Shown: positions 43,999-53,833 of the stretch, in pieces
How positions within the stretch are numbered: position 1 is the stretch's first letter
Layout: the number at the start of each line of letters is the position of its first letter
NCBI RefSeq assembly: GCF_009861525.1
Contig: NZ_WVHL01000002.1
Span: 186,001-250,000, forward strand
Origin: Pseudomonas sp. LD120
Lineage (GTDB): Bacteria > Pseudomonadota > Gammaproteobacteria > Pseudomonadales > Pseudomonadaceae
Direction of reading: 5' to 3'
DNA: 64,000 bases
Translations under genes and position numbers: made by a program
The notes under the pieces: model-generated
What the model saw: the letters and a program-made list of their open reading frames with translations, nothing else
Told to the model about the DNA's origin: nothing
The model's database searches: none

Positions 43999-45021
43999 AT
44001 GTCCCGCACGATTCGTTTTCACAAGTTTGGACCGGCCGAGGTGCTCAAGTGCGAAGAGCATGCAGCGTCGTTGCCTGCGCCAGGCGAAGTGCAGGTACGA
44101 GTCGAAGCCATCGGTATCAGTTGGTATGACGTGCTCTGGCGGCAGAACCTGGCACCGTCCCATGCGCGCCTGCCGTCCGGCCTCGGGCATGAAATGGCCG
44201 GTGTGGTCACGGCGGTAGGCGAGGGCGTCGACGACCTCGCGGTCGGTGACAAGGTCGCCAGCTTTCCCGCGCAAAGCCCCAATGACTACCCGGTGTATGG
44301 CGAGCAGATCGTCCTGCCACGCTCGGCCCTGACCCGTTATCCAGATGTGCTTAGCCCTATCGAAGCCGCTGTGCATTACACACCGCTGTTGATTGCCTAT
44401 TTCGCCTACGCTGACCTTGCGCGGGTCAAGCCCGGGCAGTTCGCCCTGGTCACCGATGCCAGCCACTGTGCCGGCCCGTCTTTTGTGCAGTTGGGCAAGG
44501 CCCTGGGGGTGCGGGTGATCGCGGCCACCAAGACGGCTGGCGAGCGTGAATACCTGTTGTCCCTCGGTGCCGAGAAGGTGATTGTCACCGAAGAGCAGGA
44601 CCTGCTGATGCAGATCAACAAGCTCACCGACAATCGCGGAGTCGATGTGGTGTTCGACGGCCTGGGCGGTCCGCAGATGTCGATGCTCGGTGATGTCCTG
44701 GCGCCTCGCGGCAGCCTAGTGTTGTATGGCCTGCAAGGTGGTAACCAGACGCCGTTCCCGGCCTGCGCGGCGTTCCAGAAGAACATTCAGTTCTTTGTCC
44801 ATTGCATCGGCAACTTCACCGGCAAGCCGGAGCTGGGGATCATTCAGGATCAGGTGGCGTTGCAGCGTGCGCTGCGCGACATCAACCAACTGACTGCGGA
44901 TCGGGTGCTGGTGCCCTTGAAGACCCGAGTCTTCCCCTTCAGCGAGTTTGTCGAGGCGCACCGTTACATGGACGAATGTCCATGTCGCGAACGGGTCGCG
45001 CTGCAGGTCGAACCGGCCTGA
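43999..45021 (+). CDS. mexS: Quinone oxidoreductase-like protein MexS
   Basis: The product is 340 residues of the zinc-independent medium-chain dehydrogenase/quinone oxidoreductase family. The GroES-like half has GHEMAGVVTAVGEGVDDLAVGD, and the Rossmann half has ALGVRVIAATKTAGEREYLL with GVDVVFDGLGGP. Its place divergent from mexT identifies it as MexS (QrhA), whose loss switches on MexEF-OprN in P. aeruginosa. ATG 43999 has GAGG six bases upstream. A terminator follows at 45029. Confidence 0.9.
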   Translation: MSRTIRFHKFGPAEVLKCEEHAASLPAPGEVQVRVEAIGISWYDVLWRQNLAPSHARLPSGLGHEMAGVVTAVGEGVDDLAVGDKVASFPAQSPNDYPVYGEQIVLPRSALTRYPDVLSPIEAAVHYTPLLIAYFAYADLARVKPGQFALVTDASHCAGPSFVQLGKALGVRVIAATKTAGEREYLLSLGAEKVIVTEEQDLLMQINKLTDNRGVDVVFDGLGGPQMSMLGDVLAPRGSLVLYGLQGGNQTPFPACAAFQKNIQFFVHCIGNFTGKPELGIIQDQVALQRALRDINQLTADRVLVPLKTRVFPFSEFVEAHRYMDECPCRERVALQVEPA

Positions 45022-45028
45022 ATTCCCA

Positions 45029-45055
45029 AACGCCAGGCCAAGCCTGGCGTTTTTG
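45029..45055 (+). terminator. Rho-independent terminator of mexS
   Basis: Stem AACGCCAGGC/GCCTGGCGTT with a CAA loop, then TTTTG; 7 bases past the stop. Confidence 0.9.
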
Positions 45056-45065
45056 TATATGGATC

Positions 45066-45145
45066 TTTGTCGGCGCCGGCTTGTCGACCAATGAGGCCTG
45101 AACCTCGTGCAAGCCTTGAGGCTGTCTTCTCTGGCAAGCCAGCTA
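45066..45145. repeat. REP pair (CCGGCTTG type)
   Basis: GTCGGCGCCGGCTTGTCGACC and the inverted CTCTGGCAAGCCAGCTACTG face each other. The same pair type occurs near 46930-47005 and 54990-55065. Confidence 0.6.
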
Positions 45146-45275
45146 CTGCGTAAGCCAGGCCTGCTGCAGTCAGCTGAGAAAGGCGGGGTTGTTCTGGGAT
45201 AGATTGCGTCGCGCCGCGGTCAAACTGCCAGTAAACTGCGCTCCATCCCGAATCATCCTTTTCTAGAGGTTTTGC

Positions 45276-46922
45276 ATGACTCTCAGTCCTTTTGCGGGCA
45301 AGCCGGCACCCGTTGAGTTGCTGGTCGATATCCCGCGACTGGTTACGGCGTATTACACCGGTCAGCCCGATGCATCGGTGCCCACCCAGCGCGTGGCTTT
45401 CGGCACCTCCGGGCACCGTGGCAGTTCGTTCGATCTGAGTTTCAATGAATGGCATGTCCTGGCCATCAGCCAGGCCATCTGCCTGTATCGCGAAGCCCAG
45501 GGCATCACCGGGCCGCTGTTTGTCGGCATCGATACCCACGCACTGTCGACCCCGGCCGGAGCCAGTGCCTTGGAAGTCCTGTCGGCCAACGGCGTGACTG
45601 TGATGATTGCTGCCGGTGACGAGTACACCCCGACGCCTGCGGTGTCCCATGCCATCCTCTGCTACAACCGCGGTCGCACTTCGGGCCTGGCGGACGGCAT
45701 CGTCATCACTCCGTCCCACAACCCGCCACAAAGCGGCGGCTACAAGTACAACCCCACCAACGGCGGCCCGGCCGACACCCACATCACCAAGTGGATCGAA
45801 GCCAAGGCCAACGAACTGCTGGCGGCCAAGCTCGCTGGGGTCAAGCGCATCAGCTACGAGCAGGCGCTGAAGGCCGATACCACTCATCGTCACGACTATC
45901 TCAACACCTACGTCGCCGACCTGATCAACGTCATCGACCTGGATGCCATCCGCAACGCCAAGCTGCGCCTGGGTGTAGATCCGCTCGGCGGAGCAGGGGT
46001 GCGCTACTGGTCGGCGATCGCCGAGCACTACCGCCTGGATCTGGAGGTGGTCAACAAACAGGTAGATGCCACTTTCCGCTTTATGTCGGTGGACTGGGAC
46101 GGGCAAATCCGCATGGACCCGTCCTCCAGTTACGCCATGCAAGGGCTGATCGGCCTGAAAGAACGTTTTGACGTGGCCTTTGCCTGTGACCCCGATCACG
46201 ACCGCCATGGCATCGTCACGCCCAGCGGCGGCTTGCTGGCCCCGAACAATTACCTGGCGGTATCCATCGACTACCTGTTCCAGAACCGTGCACATTGGCG
46301 TGCTGATGCCGCCGTGGGCAAGACCGTGGTCAGCAGCGGTTTGATCGATCGGGTGACGGCACGTCTGGGCCGGCGTCTGTACGAAGTGCCGGTGGGTTTC
46401 AAATGGTTTGCCGACGGCCTGTTCGATGGCTCCCTGGGGTTTGGTGGTGAAGAGAGCGCCGGCGCGTCCTTCCTGCGCCAGGACGGCAGCGTCTGGAGCA
46501 CCGACAAGGACGGGTTGATTCCCGCCCTGCTGGCCGCTGAAATGACTGCCCGTACCGGCCGTGATCCCAGTCAAGCCTACCGCGCACTGTGCGATGAGTT
46601 GGGCGAGCCCTTTTCGGTACGTGTTGATGCCAAGGCCAATCCGCAGCAAAAGGCCTTGCTCAGCAAGCTGTCACCGCAACAGGTGACCTCGACCCAGTTG
46701 GCTGGCGAGCCGATCCAGCAGATCCTTAGCCACGCGCCAGGTAACGAGCAAGCCATCGGTGGCCTGAAGGTCATGACCGAGAACGGCTGGTTCGCCGCAC
46801 GCCCGTCTGGTACCGAGGACATCTACAAAATCTACGCTGAGAGCTTCATCGGCGACGACCACCTCAAGCAGCTGGTGCAGGAAGCCCAGACCCTGGTGGA
46901 TGCAGCCATCAGCGACAACTGA
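45276..46922 (+). CDS. pgm: Phosphoglucomutase (alpha-D-glucose-specific)
   Basis: The product is 548 residues, the normal length for bacterial Pgm. The catalytic phosphoserine is in [13 protein letters not shown], the metal loop is [11 protein letters not shown], the sugar-binding loop is GEESAG, and the phosphate-binding [10 protein letters not shown] is near the C-terminus. It interconverts glucose-1-P and glucose-6-P for polysaccharide, trehalose and glycogen metabolism. AGAGG precedes the ATG. It is a single-gene unit between mexS and the convergent pirin gene. Confidence 0.96.
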   Translation: MTLSPFAGKPAPVELLVDIPRLVTAYYTGQPDASVPTQRVAFGTSGHRGSSFDLSFNEWHVLAISQAICLYREAQGITGPLFVGIDTHALSTPAGASALEVLSANGVTVMIAAGDEYTPTPAVSHAILCYNRGRTSGLADGIVITPSHNPPQSGGYKYNPTNGGPADTHITKWIEAKANELLAAKLAGVKRISYEQALKADTTHRHDYLNTYVADLINVIDLDAIRNAKLRLGVDPLGGAGVRYWSAIAEHYRLDLEVVNKQVDATFRFMSVDWDGQIRMDPSSSYAMQGLIGLKERFDVAFACDPDHDRHGIVTPSGGLLAPNNYLAVSIDYLFQNRAHWRADAAVGKTVVSSGLIDRVTARLGRRLYEVPVGFKWFADGLFDGSLGFGGEESAGASFLRQDGSVWSTDKDGLIPALLAAEMTARTGRDPSQAYRALCDELGEPFSVRVDAKANPQQKALLSKLSPQQVTSTQLAGEPIQQILSHAPGNEQAIGGLKVMTENGWFAARPSGTEDIYKIYAESFIGDDHLKQLVQEAQTLVDAAISDN

Positions 46923-46929
46923 TTCACAG

Positions 46930-47005
46930 AGCCGGCTCGCCGGCGAAAAGATCCTTGAGACGGACACAGGTCTTGCGGATGCGTTCGCTGGCAAGCCAGC
47001 TCCTA
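46930..47005. repeat. REP pair (CCGGC type)
   Basis: GAGCCGGCTCGCCGGCGAA and the inverted TTCGCTGGCAAGCCAGCTCC enclose about 35 bases, a BIME-like unit after pgm. Confidence 0.75.
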
Positions 47006-47048
47006 CGGTCGTTGTTCATTGCACGATCTGTGTAGCCGGCTAGCGGGC

Positions 47049-47082
47049 AAAAAAGGGGCGACCATCATAGTCGCTCCTTTTT
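47049..47082. terminator. Bidirectional terminator between pgm and the pirin gene
   Basis: Stem GGGGCGAC/GTCGCTCC (one G-T pair) with A6 on the left and T5 on the right serves both converging genes. Confidence 0.85.
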
Positions 47083-47097
47083 AGTTGCCGCTGCGTT

Positions 47098-47793
47098 TCA
47101 AGCCAGGTCTACCAGCACGATTTCGCTGTCTTGCACGGCGCTCACCCGCAGCACCCGCTCATCCTCGATTGCAACACCGTCTCGAGCTTCGGCACGCAAG
47201 CCGTTGATCTCGATCACCCCGGTCGCCGGCACCAGATAAGCCCGACGCCCTGCGTCCAGGTGGTACTCGGCGGTTTCCCCGGCCCTCAGGTTGGCCGCCA
47301 CCAGCCGTGCATCGGCGCGAATACGCAAGCTTTCCTCATCGCCTTCCTTACCGCTGGCCAGGGTCACGAAGCCCTCGCGCAACCCCTTGGGAAACGGCTT
47401 GGCGCCCCAGGACGGCGCCAAGCCGGCCTGGTTGGGGATGATCCAGATCTGAAAGATCTTGGTCGGTGTGGCTTCCAGGTTGTATTCACTGTGGGCGATG
47501 CCGGTGCCAGCGCTCATGACTTGCACATCACCGGCCTCGGTGCGGCCTTTGTTGCCCAGGTTGTCCTGATGGCTGATGGCGCCTTTGCGAACGTAGGTGA
47601 TGATTTCCATGTCCCGGTGCGGGTGCTGCGGGAAGCCGGTGCCCGGGGCAATCACGTCGTCGTTCCAGACTCGCAGGTTGCCCCAGTGCATGCGCTTGGG
47701 ATCGTGGTACTCAGCGAAGGAAAAGTGGTGATGGGCGTCCAGCCAGCCGTGGTGTGCGCCACCCAGGGAGCTGAAAGGTCTGAGTTCAAGCAT
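47098..47793 (-). CDS. Pirin-family cupin protein (YhhW-like)
   Basis: The 231-residue product has two cupin domains. The N-terminal metal site is in GTGFPQHPHRDMEIITYVRKG with His-x-His and Glu, and GTGIAHSEYN supplies the other His. YhhW-type pirins have quercetin dioxygenase activity or act as redox-sensing metal proteins. GAGGAG precedes the ATG. It is divergent from the helicase gene across about 270 bases and is transcribed alone. Confidence 0.9.
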   Translation of the reverse strand: MLELRPFSSLGGAHHGWLDAHHHFSFAEYHDPKRMHWGNLRVWNDDVIAPGTGFPQHPHRDMEIITYVRKGAISHQDNLGNKGRTEAGDVQVMSAGTGIAHSEYNLEATPTKIFQIWIIPNQAGLAPSWGAKPFPKGLREGFVTLASGKEGDEESLRIRADARLVAANLRAGETAEYHLDAGRRAYLVPATGVIEINGLRAEARDGVAIEDERVLRVSAVQDSEIVLVDLA

Positions 47794-48065
47794 GATCGTC
47801 TCCTCGAAAAGGGTTCGTCATGGCGGGGTGTGCCCGGGCCAAAAAACGATAACCGTTGGTCGATGGCGTGGATCTTCCATCAACTATTGATCGAGAAAAA
47901 GCGCAAAAAATGCGGTAATTCAATCGTAAAATCAGATAGTTATTTTGTCGAAAAGTTGGTGTTAAACCTTCGGTTCATCGCTTAAGTTAATGACCTGCAA
48001 GCAATTGCCTGGATGTCGTGAAAAAATCTGCTACTAACTGCTCAGCCTCACCCCTTGGAGTCCGC

Positions 48066-50525
48066 GTGTCGCAACACACCCCCGATCTGCCCCCCGAGCT
48101 TTTACCTCTGGCCCAGATGCCTCTCTTGAAGCGCTTGGCGGCGCGATTCTTCGGTCATGGCCTGACGCGCCTGCGGGCTCAGCATCGGGCGTCCTGGCTG
48201 CACGGTCAGGCTGACGGCTTTCGCAGCGGTCATACCGCCGGAGTGGAGTATGGGTATGAGGAGGGCCGGCTCGAAGGGTATGAAGCAGGCCGTCAGGTGC
48301 TGCTGATTCGCGACAGCCGCGACACCGAACATCGACCACCAGGCGTGGATGACCGGCTGTTTGACGATTGGCGCCTGCCGCTGAACGCCGAGTTGAAAAA
48401 ACGTTTCAAGACCGATGTCGCCCGCTTGCTGGCGCCCCAGGCTCAGCCCAGTGCCGCGCAGTGGAAGATGATCTTCAGTGACACGCCAGCCACCGCGGTG
48501 ATTGCCGGGGCTGGAGCTGGCAAGTCGACCTCTTTGGTATTGCGCCTGCTGTTGCTCTGCCACTACCTGGGGTTCGAGCTGGACTCCATGACCGTAGTGA
48601 CCTTCACTCGCGAGTCGCGCAAGGATTTCATCAACAAGCTGGTGCAGGTCTTTGCGCTATGGGGGCGGGTGCTAAGCCCCCGGGACGCCCGGGACCTGGT
48701 ACGCACCTTCCATTCGCGGATCCTGCCCATGGTGCGCAGTCTGCCGGGATTCGAGCGCCTTCAGGCCTTCGAGAACCTCGGTGATCGAGTGCAGGGGGCT
48801 GAGGATGAGGTGGACAGCAACCCCTTCGATCTGCGCATCAATGACGCCCAGCGCCAGCACCTCAATACGTGCTACCAGGCGCTGTACCGCAGTGATGAGC
48901 GCTTCCGGCTAGCCCTGAAACCCTTGCTGCGCCATGCCTTGCAGCTCAAGGCCGTGGAACGCGATCATCCCGATGTGCAAAAGCGCGCGGCCGTCACCGA
49001 GCTGGCGTCCAAGCGCGATGAAGAGCTTTGCGACACCGTGGAAGACTTGTGGTTTCGTGCTGGCGCCTGGCCGATTCCAGGCATCGAGCCTGTGCGTCAG
49101 CGCTTTGAAATCAACGGTTCGACCTTTCACTGTCACGGTTATGCCGCCGAGCTGGATGCCTGGGTGGTGCTGGGCTTCGATCCTCAAGAAAACCCGCAGA
49201 TCACTCGGCCCGGGGCCAAGCTGACGGTGCGTGCAGAATGGGCGGTCAAGCGCACGTTGTTTCAAGCTTTCTTTCGTAAGCCATTGATTTGGCTTGATAG
49301 CTATCAGGCGTCCAAGCGCGCTTTGGGTGCTTTTTCCGCTGAGCTCAGCGCCGGCCCCGGTTTCGATTACAAGGTCAAGGGTGAGCTGGCCTCGGCGCCG
49401 TTGCTCGATTGCTTTGTCGCCGCCGCCGGGTTTATCGAGAACCTGGGACTGGATGTGGGCGACGCCGTTGGCCGTATGAGCTTTGCCCAGGACGATCCTG
49501 ATCGTTTTTTCTTTGAGGCCTTGAGCCTGTTCTGGCAGGCCCTAGAGGATCATCTGCTGGACCAGTCGCCGCCGATCATGACCTATAACCGGATGTTTGC
49601 CTTGTTCAGCGAGCGCTCGCCGGAAAATTTCAAGTTGTTGAGCGATGCCTGTCTGAGGCCGATGTCGCACCTGATGATCGACGAATTCCAAGACGTTTCG
49701 CCGCAGATTGTCTCCTGGATCAAAGCGAGCCTCGGGGAGATTCGCAGTCGTGGTGCCGCCCTGCATGTCGGGCGCGGGGCGCAGTATTCCTCGTTGCTGT
49801 GTGTCGGGGATGACTGGCAGTCGATCTACGGCTGGCGGGGCAGTTCGCCCAAGTATTTCATCGAGTTCAACAAGGAGTTTGCGTCGCCTACTACCACGCG
49901 GGTCATGCTCAGCGAGAATTACCGCAGTCATCAGCATGTGATCGATGCTGCTGAGCATATAGTCCGGGCGGCTCCGGCGATTGCCGGCAAGAAGGCCAAG
50001 GCCAGTGGTGAAGCCCGGGAGCTGTGGCCGGTGCAGGTGCTTGATCGTGACGAACAGGGCTTGGCGCAGCGTCTGGCGGAGCACTACCGGCAAGGCGATT
50101 CAATCTTGATGTTGTTTCGAAAAATTAGCGATAAACTATTGATTGAAAAGCATATTTCACAAATAGTTAATGTGGATTCTAGCTTGCCGCCAGGGCAGCG
50201 AAGGCTGAAACAACTGACCTACCACAGCGCCAAAGGCCTGCAGGCCGATGCGGTATTTTTACTGGGCGACTGCCAGCATCTGAGCAGTTCGCCCTATAAG
50301 AACCAGGTGTATCGCATGGCCGGGCTGGGCAAGGACGGCGACGCCGAACCCTACGACAGCGCACAAAAGGACGAGATCCTGCGCCTGGCTTATGTGGGTA
50401 TCACTCGGGCGGCCAAGCACTGCTACTGGTACGTCGATCGCCAGGAAACCACTGCGGGGAATGCGCCCAAAGCCTCGGACCGGGTGCCCCGTGACAAACC
50501 GTACTTTAAGGACCTGCGGCAATGA
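48066..50525 (+). CDS. UvrD/Rep-family (SF1A) DNA helicase
   Basis: The product is about 819 residues. After an N-terminal region of about 130 residues rich in Gly-Tyr-Glu (GYEEGRLEGYEAG), the SF1 motifs appear in order: GAGAGKST (Walker A), VTFTRESRKDF, HLMIDEFQDVS (motif II), VGDDWQSIYGWRGS (III), LTYHSAKGLQADAVFLLG (V) and LAYVGITRAAKH (VI). An insert of about 250 residues separates motifs Ia and II. GTG 48066 is chosen because GGAG lies five bases upstream; GTG 48018 is in frame. It is probably a repair or conflict helicase, with no partner genes nearby. Confidence 0.88.
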   Translation: MSQHTPDLPPELLPLAQMPLLKRLAARFFGHGLTRLRAQHRASWLHGQADGFRSGHTAGVEYGYEEGRLEGYEAGRQVLLIRDSRDTEHRPPGVDDRLFDDWRLPLNAELKKRFKTDVARLLAPQAQPSAAQWKMIFSDTPATAVIAGAGAGKSTSLVLRLLLLCHYLGFELDSMTVVTFTRESRKDFINKLVQVFALWGRVLSPRDARDLVRTFHSRILPMVRSLPGFERLQAFENLGDRVQGAEDEVDSNPFDLRINDAQRQHLNTCYQALYRSDERFRLALKPLLRHALQLKAVERDHPDVQKRAAVTELASKRDEELCDTVEDLWFRAGAWPIPGIEPVRQRFEINGSTFHCHGYAAELDAWVVLGFDPQENPQITRPGAKLTVRAEWAVKRTLFQAFFRKPLIWLDSYQASKRALGAFSAELSAGPGFDYKVKGELASAPLLDCFVAAAGFIENLGLDVGDAVGRMSFAQDDPDRFFFEALSLFWQALEDHLLDQSPPIMTYNRMFALFSERSPENFKLLSDACLRPMSHLMIDEFQDVSPQIVSWIKASLGEIRSRGAALHVGRGAQYSSLLCVGDDWQSIYGWRGSSPKYFIEFNKEFASPTTTRVMLSENYRSHQHVIDAAEHIVRAAPAIAGKKAKASGEARELWPVQVLDRDEQGLAQRLAEHYRQGDSILMLFRKISDKLLIEKHISQIVNVDSSLPPGQRRLKQLTYHSAKGLQADAVFLLGDCQHLSSSPYKNQVYRMAGLGKDGDAEPYDSAQKDEILRLAYVGITRAAKHCYWYVDRQETTAGNAPKASDRVPRDKPYFKDLRQ

Positions 50526-50530
50526 ACAGG

Positions 50531-50556
50531 AAAAAGCCCGCTGCCTAGGCGGGCTT
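50531..50556 (-). terminator. Terminator of the DUF1652 gene, shared with the helicase
   Basis: Stem AAGCCCGC/GCGGGCTT with a TGCCTA-type loop; five T follow on the - strand. Confidence 0.8.
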
Positions 50557-50576
50557 GGTATAACAGGCGCGCTGTT

Positions 50577-50867
50577 TCAGGCCTTGAGCGCCAGGGACGG
50601 CGCAAACGCCTCCAGTTCATCTTCCACGGCTTCGATTATTCGTTCGACATCCGCCGCGCTCATCACCGTGGCGCAGGGAATACCGGCGATGGCGATCAGG
50701 GTTTCACCGCTGGCACGGTCGAAGAGCCGAGCGACCATGCTGCCAGGCGCATCCATGCTGGCCTCGAAACCCATGGGATGGAAATGCCAGCGCATCAACT
50801 GGCAGGCGTTGGGAAAGGTGACTTTACTGGCCCAGACTGTGTTCATCGGTGGCCCACCCTGATTCAT
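50577..50867 (-). CDS. DUF1652 family protein
   Basis: The product is 96 residues. CQLMRWHFHPMGFEASMDAP and GETLIAIAGIPCATVMSAAD followed by VERIIEAVEDEL match the DUF1652 family, small cytosolic proteins almost confined to Pseudomonas. ATG 50867 has GGAAG about six bases upstream; ATG 50846 would remove seven residues. The function is unknown. It is convergent with the helicase gene and shares its terminator. Confidence 0.85.
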   Translation of the reverse strand: MNQGGPPMNTVWASKVTFPNACQLMRWHFHPMGFEASMDAPGSMVARLFDRASGETLIAIAGIPCATVMSAADVERIIEAVEDELEAFAPSLALKA

Positions 50868-51062
50868 TGAGCGCTTCCTTGTGCTCGCGGTAGGAACGAC
50901 CGGATCGTCAATGACCGATCGGTTGAAGGTTTAAAAGTAGCACCGGCGTGTGACGGTTCGCAGTTTTTTTACCCACCGTCCGGCGGTTCATCGAGGGATT
51001 CTTGATGAGGGTCACGTCTTCACAGCAAAGTGCCAGCAATGCCGTCACTCAAGGGGTGATTG

Positions 51063-51929
51063 ATGCGCCTGCGGAAGTTCGGCAAGCTGGCTTTTTGCCT
51101 GTTCGAGAAGCTTATGTCTGCCCCTGATGACGGGCCGCTGCAAACCCAAGCCACCGGCGAAACCGTGATGCGCTATCACCTGTGCTGGAAACACCGGGAC
51201 CTCGATGGAGTGATGGCGCTCTATCATCCCGAGATTGAGTACAACGATTTTTTCCAGAACCGCACCTTGGGCCTCGATGATTTGCGCGAATACGTGCGCC
51301 TGAGTATGCCCCGGGCCCCCGACGAAGCCTTGGAGCACAGCGACCGTATTCGCTTGGATGGCAACACCGCGTTTATCCAGTACCAAGTGACGCTGCGCGG
51401 CGGCCAGGGCCTGGTGTCGTTTCGTGCCAGTGAAGCCATCACCGTGCGCGACGGGTTGATCTGGCGTGTCAACGAGTACGCGTCGCTGGTGCATGAGTCG
51501 GCGTCGAACAAGGCCCCCGGCGGTCAGCGTCCGGCGGTCAGTCGTCTGGGGCTGTCGCCGCGCCAGTTGAGCTTCATGGCCGAGGATCTGCAGCAGTACT
51601 TCCAATGCCAGCAACCTTATCTGGACCCGGAGCTGGACCTGCAGCGGGTGGCCCGTGAGTGCGGTTACAGCCGCAACCAGATTTCCTATCTGCTCAATCA
51701 GGTGCTGGGGCAGAGCTTCTACCGATACGTGAACCAGGCACGTCTGCAACATGTGTTGACGGCCCTGGACAACGCCGTACCACCGCTGCGGATCGATGAG
51801 TTGGCCTTTGCCGCGGGGTTCAATTCGTTGTCGGCGTTCTACAGCTGTTTTCGCCAACGCACCGGGCTGTCGCCCAAGGCTTACGCCAAGCAAATATCTT
51901 TGCGTGCACGCGCGCAAGACAGCCCCTGA
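51063..51929 (+). CDS. AraC-family regulator with an N-terminal NTF2/SnoaL-like domain
   Basis: The product is about 288 residues. Residues 35-145 look like an NTF2/SnoaL-like pocket (YHLCWKHRDLDGVMALYHPE, then VSFRASEAITVRDGLIWRVN). Residues 190-285 form an AraC HTH pair (DLQRVARECGYSRNQISYLL, LRIDELAFAAGFNSLSAFYS, GLSPKAYAKQ). The sensing domain is unusual for AraC proteins. ATG 51063 follows AAGGGGTGA; ATG 51114 is also possible. It lies 50 bases before an FAD oxidase gene on the same strand and probably regulates it. Confidence 0.8.
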   Translation: MRLRKFGKLAFCLFEKLMSAPDDGPLQTQATGETVMRYHLCWKHRDLDGVMALYHPEIEYNDFFQNRTLGLDDLREYVRLSMPRAPDEALEHSDRIRLDGNTAFIQYQVTLRGGQGLVSFRASEAITVRDGLIWRVNEYASLVHESASNKAPGGQRPAVSRLGLSPRQLSFMAEDLQQYFQCQQPYLDPELDLQRVARECGYSRNQISYLLNQVLGQSFYRYVNQARLQHVLTALDNAVPPLRIDELAFAAGFNSLSAFYSCFRQRTGLSPKAYAKQISLRARAQDSP

Positions 51930-51980
51930 AGACAGGGATTAGGATCGCCGCATTCGAAGTTCGGGTTGCGGAGTGCTTGC

Positions 51981-53387
51981 ATGCCAGCGTGGCGCAGTAT
52001 CAGTTTGTGGATGGACCAGTTGGACGAGCCGCTAGTGGCGCGCCCGTCCCTTGAACAAGACCTGGACCTGGACGTGGCGATCATCGGCGCCGGTTACACC
52101 GGGCTGTGGACGGCCTATTACCTCAAGCGCCAGGCGCCAGAGCTCAAGGTGGCGGTGATCGAGGCCCAGACGGCCGGTTTCGGTGCCTCGGGGCGCAACG
52201 GCGGCTGGCTGATGGGCAATCTGCTGGGAGAAGACCGCCTGCTGGCGGGGCTGGCGCCGGAGCAGCGTCGAGCCTCTTTCGACCTGCTGCATGGCATCCC
52301 CGATGAAGTGGCCAAGGTCATCGAACGCGAAGGCATCGACTGCGATTACCGCAAAGGCGGGGTGCTGTATTGCGCGGCCCGCTATCCCGAGCAGGCATCC
52401 AGCCTGCGCCAGTACCTGGACAAACTCTACGCCCAGGGCCTGAACCAGGACGATTACCGCTGGCTGAACCCCGAGCAACTGGCCCAGCAGATTCGCGTGG
52501 CCAAACCCTATGGCGCTGTCTATGCCCCCCATTGCGCCACCATCCAGCCGGCCAAGCTGGTGCGCGGGCTGGCGCGTGCGGTGGAGCGCCTGGGGGTGAA
52601 CATTTACGAGAACAGCCCGGTGACCCATTGGCAGGCCGGCAGCCTGCAGACTCGCCACGCCGCGGTGCGCAGCCGCTGGATAGTGCCGGCGGTGGAGGGG
52701 TACTCGGTGACCTTGCCGCCCCTGGGCCGTTATCAGTTGCCGGTGCAAAGCCTACTGGTAGCCACTGAGCCCCTGCCGGAATCGACCTGGGACGAAATCG
52801 GTCTGAACCAGGGCCAGGCCTTCAGCGAGAGCAGCCGCCAGGTCACTTACGGTCAGCGCTCGATGGATAACCGCCTGGTGTTTGGTGCCCGGGGTGGATA
52901 TCAGTTCGCCAGCAAGCTGCGCCACGATTTCGACCTGAGTCGGGACGAGGTCGAGCTGCGTCGTTACCTGTTCGGCGAGCTGTTCCCGCAATTGAAGAAC
53001 GTGCGCATCACTCATTCCTGGGGCGGCAACCTGGGCATGTCCCGGCACTTCAAGCCGCACATGCTCTGTGACCGACGCAAGGGCATCGCCCTGTCCGGGG
53101 GCTACGGCGGCGAGGGTGTCGGCGCCAGCAATCTGGGTGGCCGGACCTTGGCCGACCTGATTCTGCAGCACGACAGCCCGCTGGTCCGCCAACCCTGGGT
53201 GTTGGCGCAAAGCGGCCTCGACGCCCTGCGGGCCTGGGAGCCTGAACCCTGCCGCTGGCTGGGCTACAACGCGATCATTCGCAGCTTTGTCCATGAAGAC
53301 CAGACCCTGGCCAACCCAGCATCGCCTGCGTGGCGACGGCGTCTGGCCAGCCGGGTCGCCGGGTTCATGGAAGGTTTCATGCACTGA
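51981..53387 (+). CDS. FAD-dependent amine/amino-acid oxidoreductase (DAO, PuuB-like)
   Basis: The product is 468 residues. The dinucleotide motif DVAIIGAGYTGLWTAYYL begins near residue 30, followed by FGASGRNGGWLMG, a DAO-family flavin-contact segment. The C-terminal GGYGGEGVGASNLGGRTLAD closes the FAD site. The family includes gamma-glutamylputrescine oxidase PuuB and related amine oxidases producing aldehyde, ammonia and peroxide. ATG 51981 has GGAG seven bases upstream. The cupin and binding-protein genes follow at 57- and 47-base gaps, so they may form an operon. Confidence 0.87.
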   Translation: MPAWRSISLWMDQLDEPLVARPSLEQDLDLDVAIIGAGYTGLWTAYYLKRQAPELKVAVIEAQTAGFGASGRNGGWLMGNLLGEDRLLAGLAPEQRRASFDLLHGIPDEVAKVIEREGIDCDYRKGGVLYCAARYPEQASSLRQYLDKLYAQGLNQDDYRWLNPEQLAQQIRVAKPYGAVYAPHCATIQPAKLVRGLARAVERLGVNIYENSPVTHWQAGSLQTRHAAVRSRWIVPAVEGYSVTLPPLGRYQLPVQSLLVATEPLPESTWDEIGLNQGQAFSESSRQVTYGQRSMDNRLVFGARGGYQFASKLRHDFDLSRDEVELRRYLFGELFPQLKNVRITHSWGGNLGMSRHFKPHMLCDRRKGIALSGGYGGEGVGASNLGGRTLADLILQHDSPLVRQPWVLAQSGLDALRAWEPEPCRWLGYNAIIRSFVHEDQTLANPASPAWRRRLASRVAGFMEGFMH

Positions 53388-53444
53388 GTCGGGTTTCTTG
53401 CACTGAACGATGTCCGTTCGGGTTTTTCAACCAAAGGTAGAGCC

Positions 53445-53786
53445 ATGAGCATCACGCAATTCAAGCACACCGCCACGGTCACCCTGGACGAGTCGGCGCC
53501 GGTCGCCGTGCCCCTGGGGACGCCCGTGGCCGTGACTTCGGTGACTGCCGTCGAACGCAGCGACGGGGTCGAAACCGGGATCTGGGAATGTACTCCGGGA
53601 CGCTGGCGGCGGCAGATCGTCGCCCAGGAGTTCTGTCATTTCATCCAGGGCCGCTGCACCTTCACGCCCGACCATGGCGAGCCCCTGCACATAGAAGCCG
53701 GCGATGCACTGATGTTGCCGGCCAACAGCACCGGCATCTGGGATATCCAGGAAACGGTGCGCAAGACCTACGTGTTGATTTTCTGA
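53445..53786 (+). CDS. Small cupin-domain protein (cupin_3/DUF861)
   Basis: The product is 113 residues and one cupin barrel: IWECTPGRWRRQIVAQEFCH, then FIQGRCTFTPDHGEPLHIEAGDA in two pieces and MLPANSTGIWDIQETVRKTY. DUF861 cupins often sit with amine or amino-acid oxidase genes and their exact role is not established. AGGTAGAG precedes the ATG. Confidence 0.85.
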   Translation: MSITQFKHTATVTLDESAPVAVPLGTPVAVTSVTAVERSDGVETGIWECTPGRWRRQIVAQEFCHFIQGRCTFTPDHGEPLHIEAGDALMLPANSTGIWDIQETVRKTYVLIF

Positions 53787-53833
53787 TCCCTTGATTGCCT
53801 GCCAATAACAAAACCAGCCACAGGTATCGACTC

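Noticed and set aside
44964-46649. 561-codon - strand frame opposite pgm
   Set aside because: Pgm motifs are complete on the + strand; the - frame has antisense-type composition and no motif.
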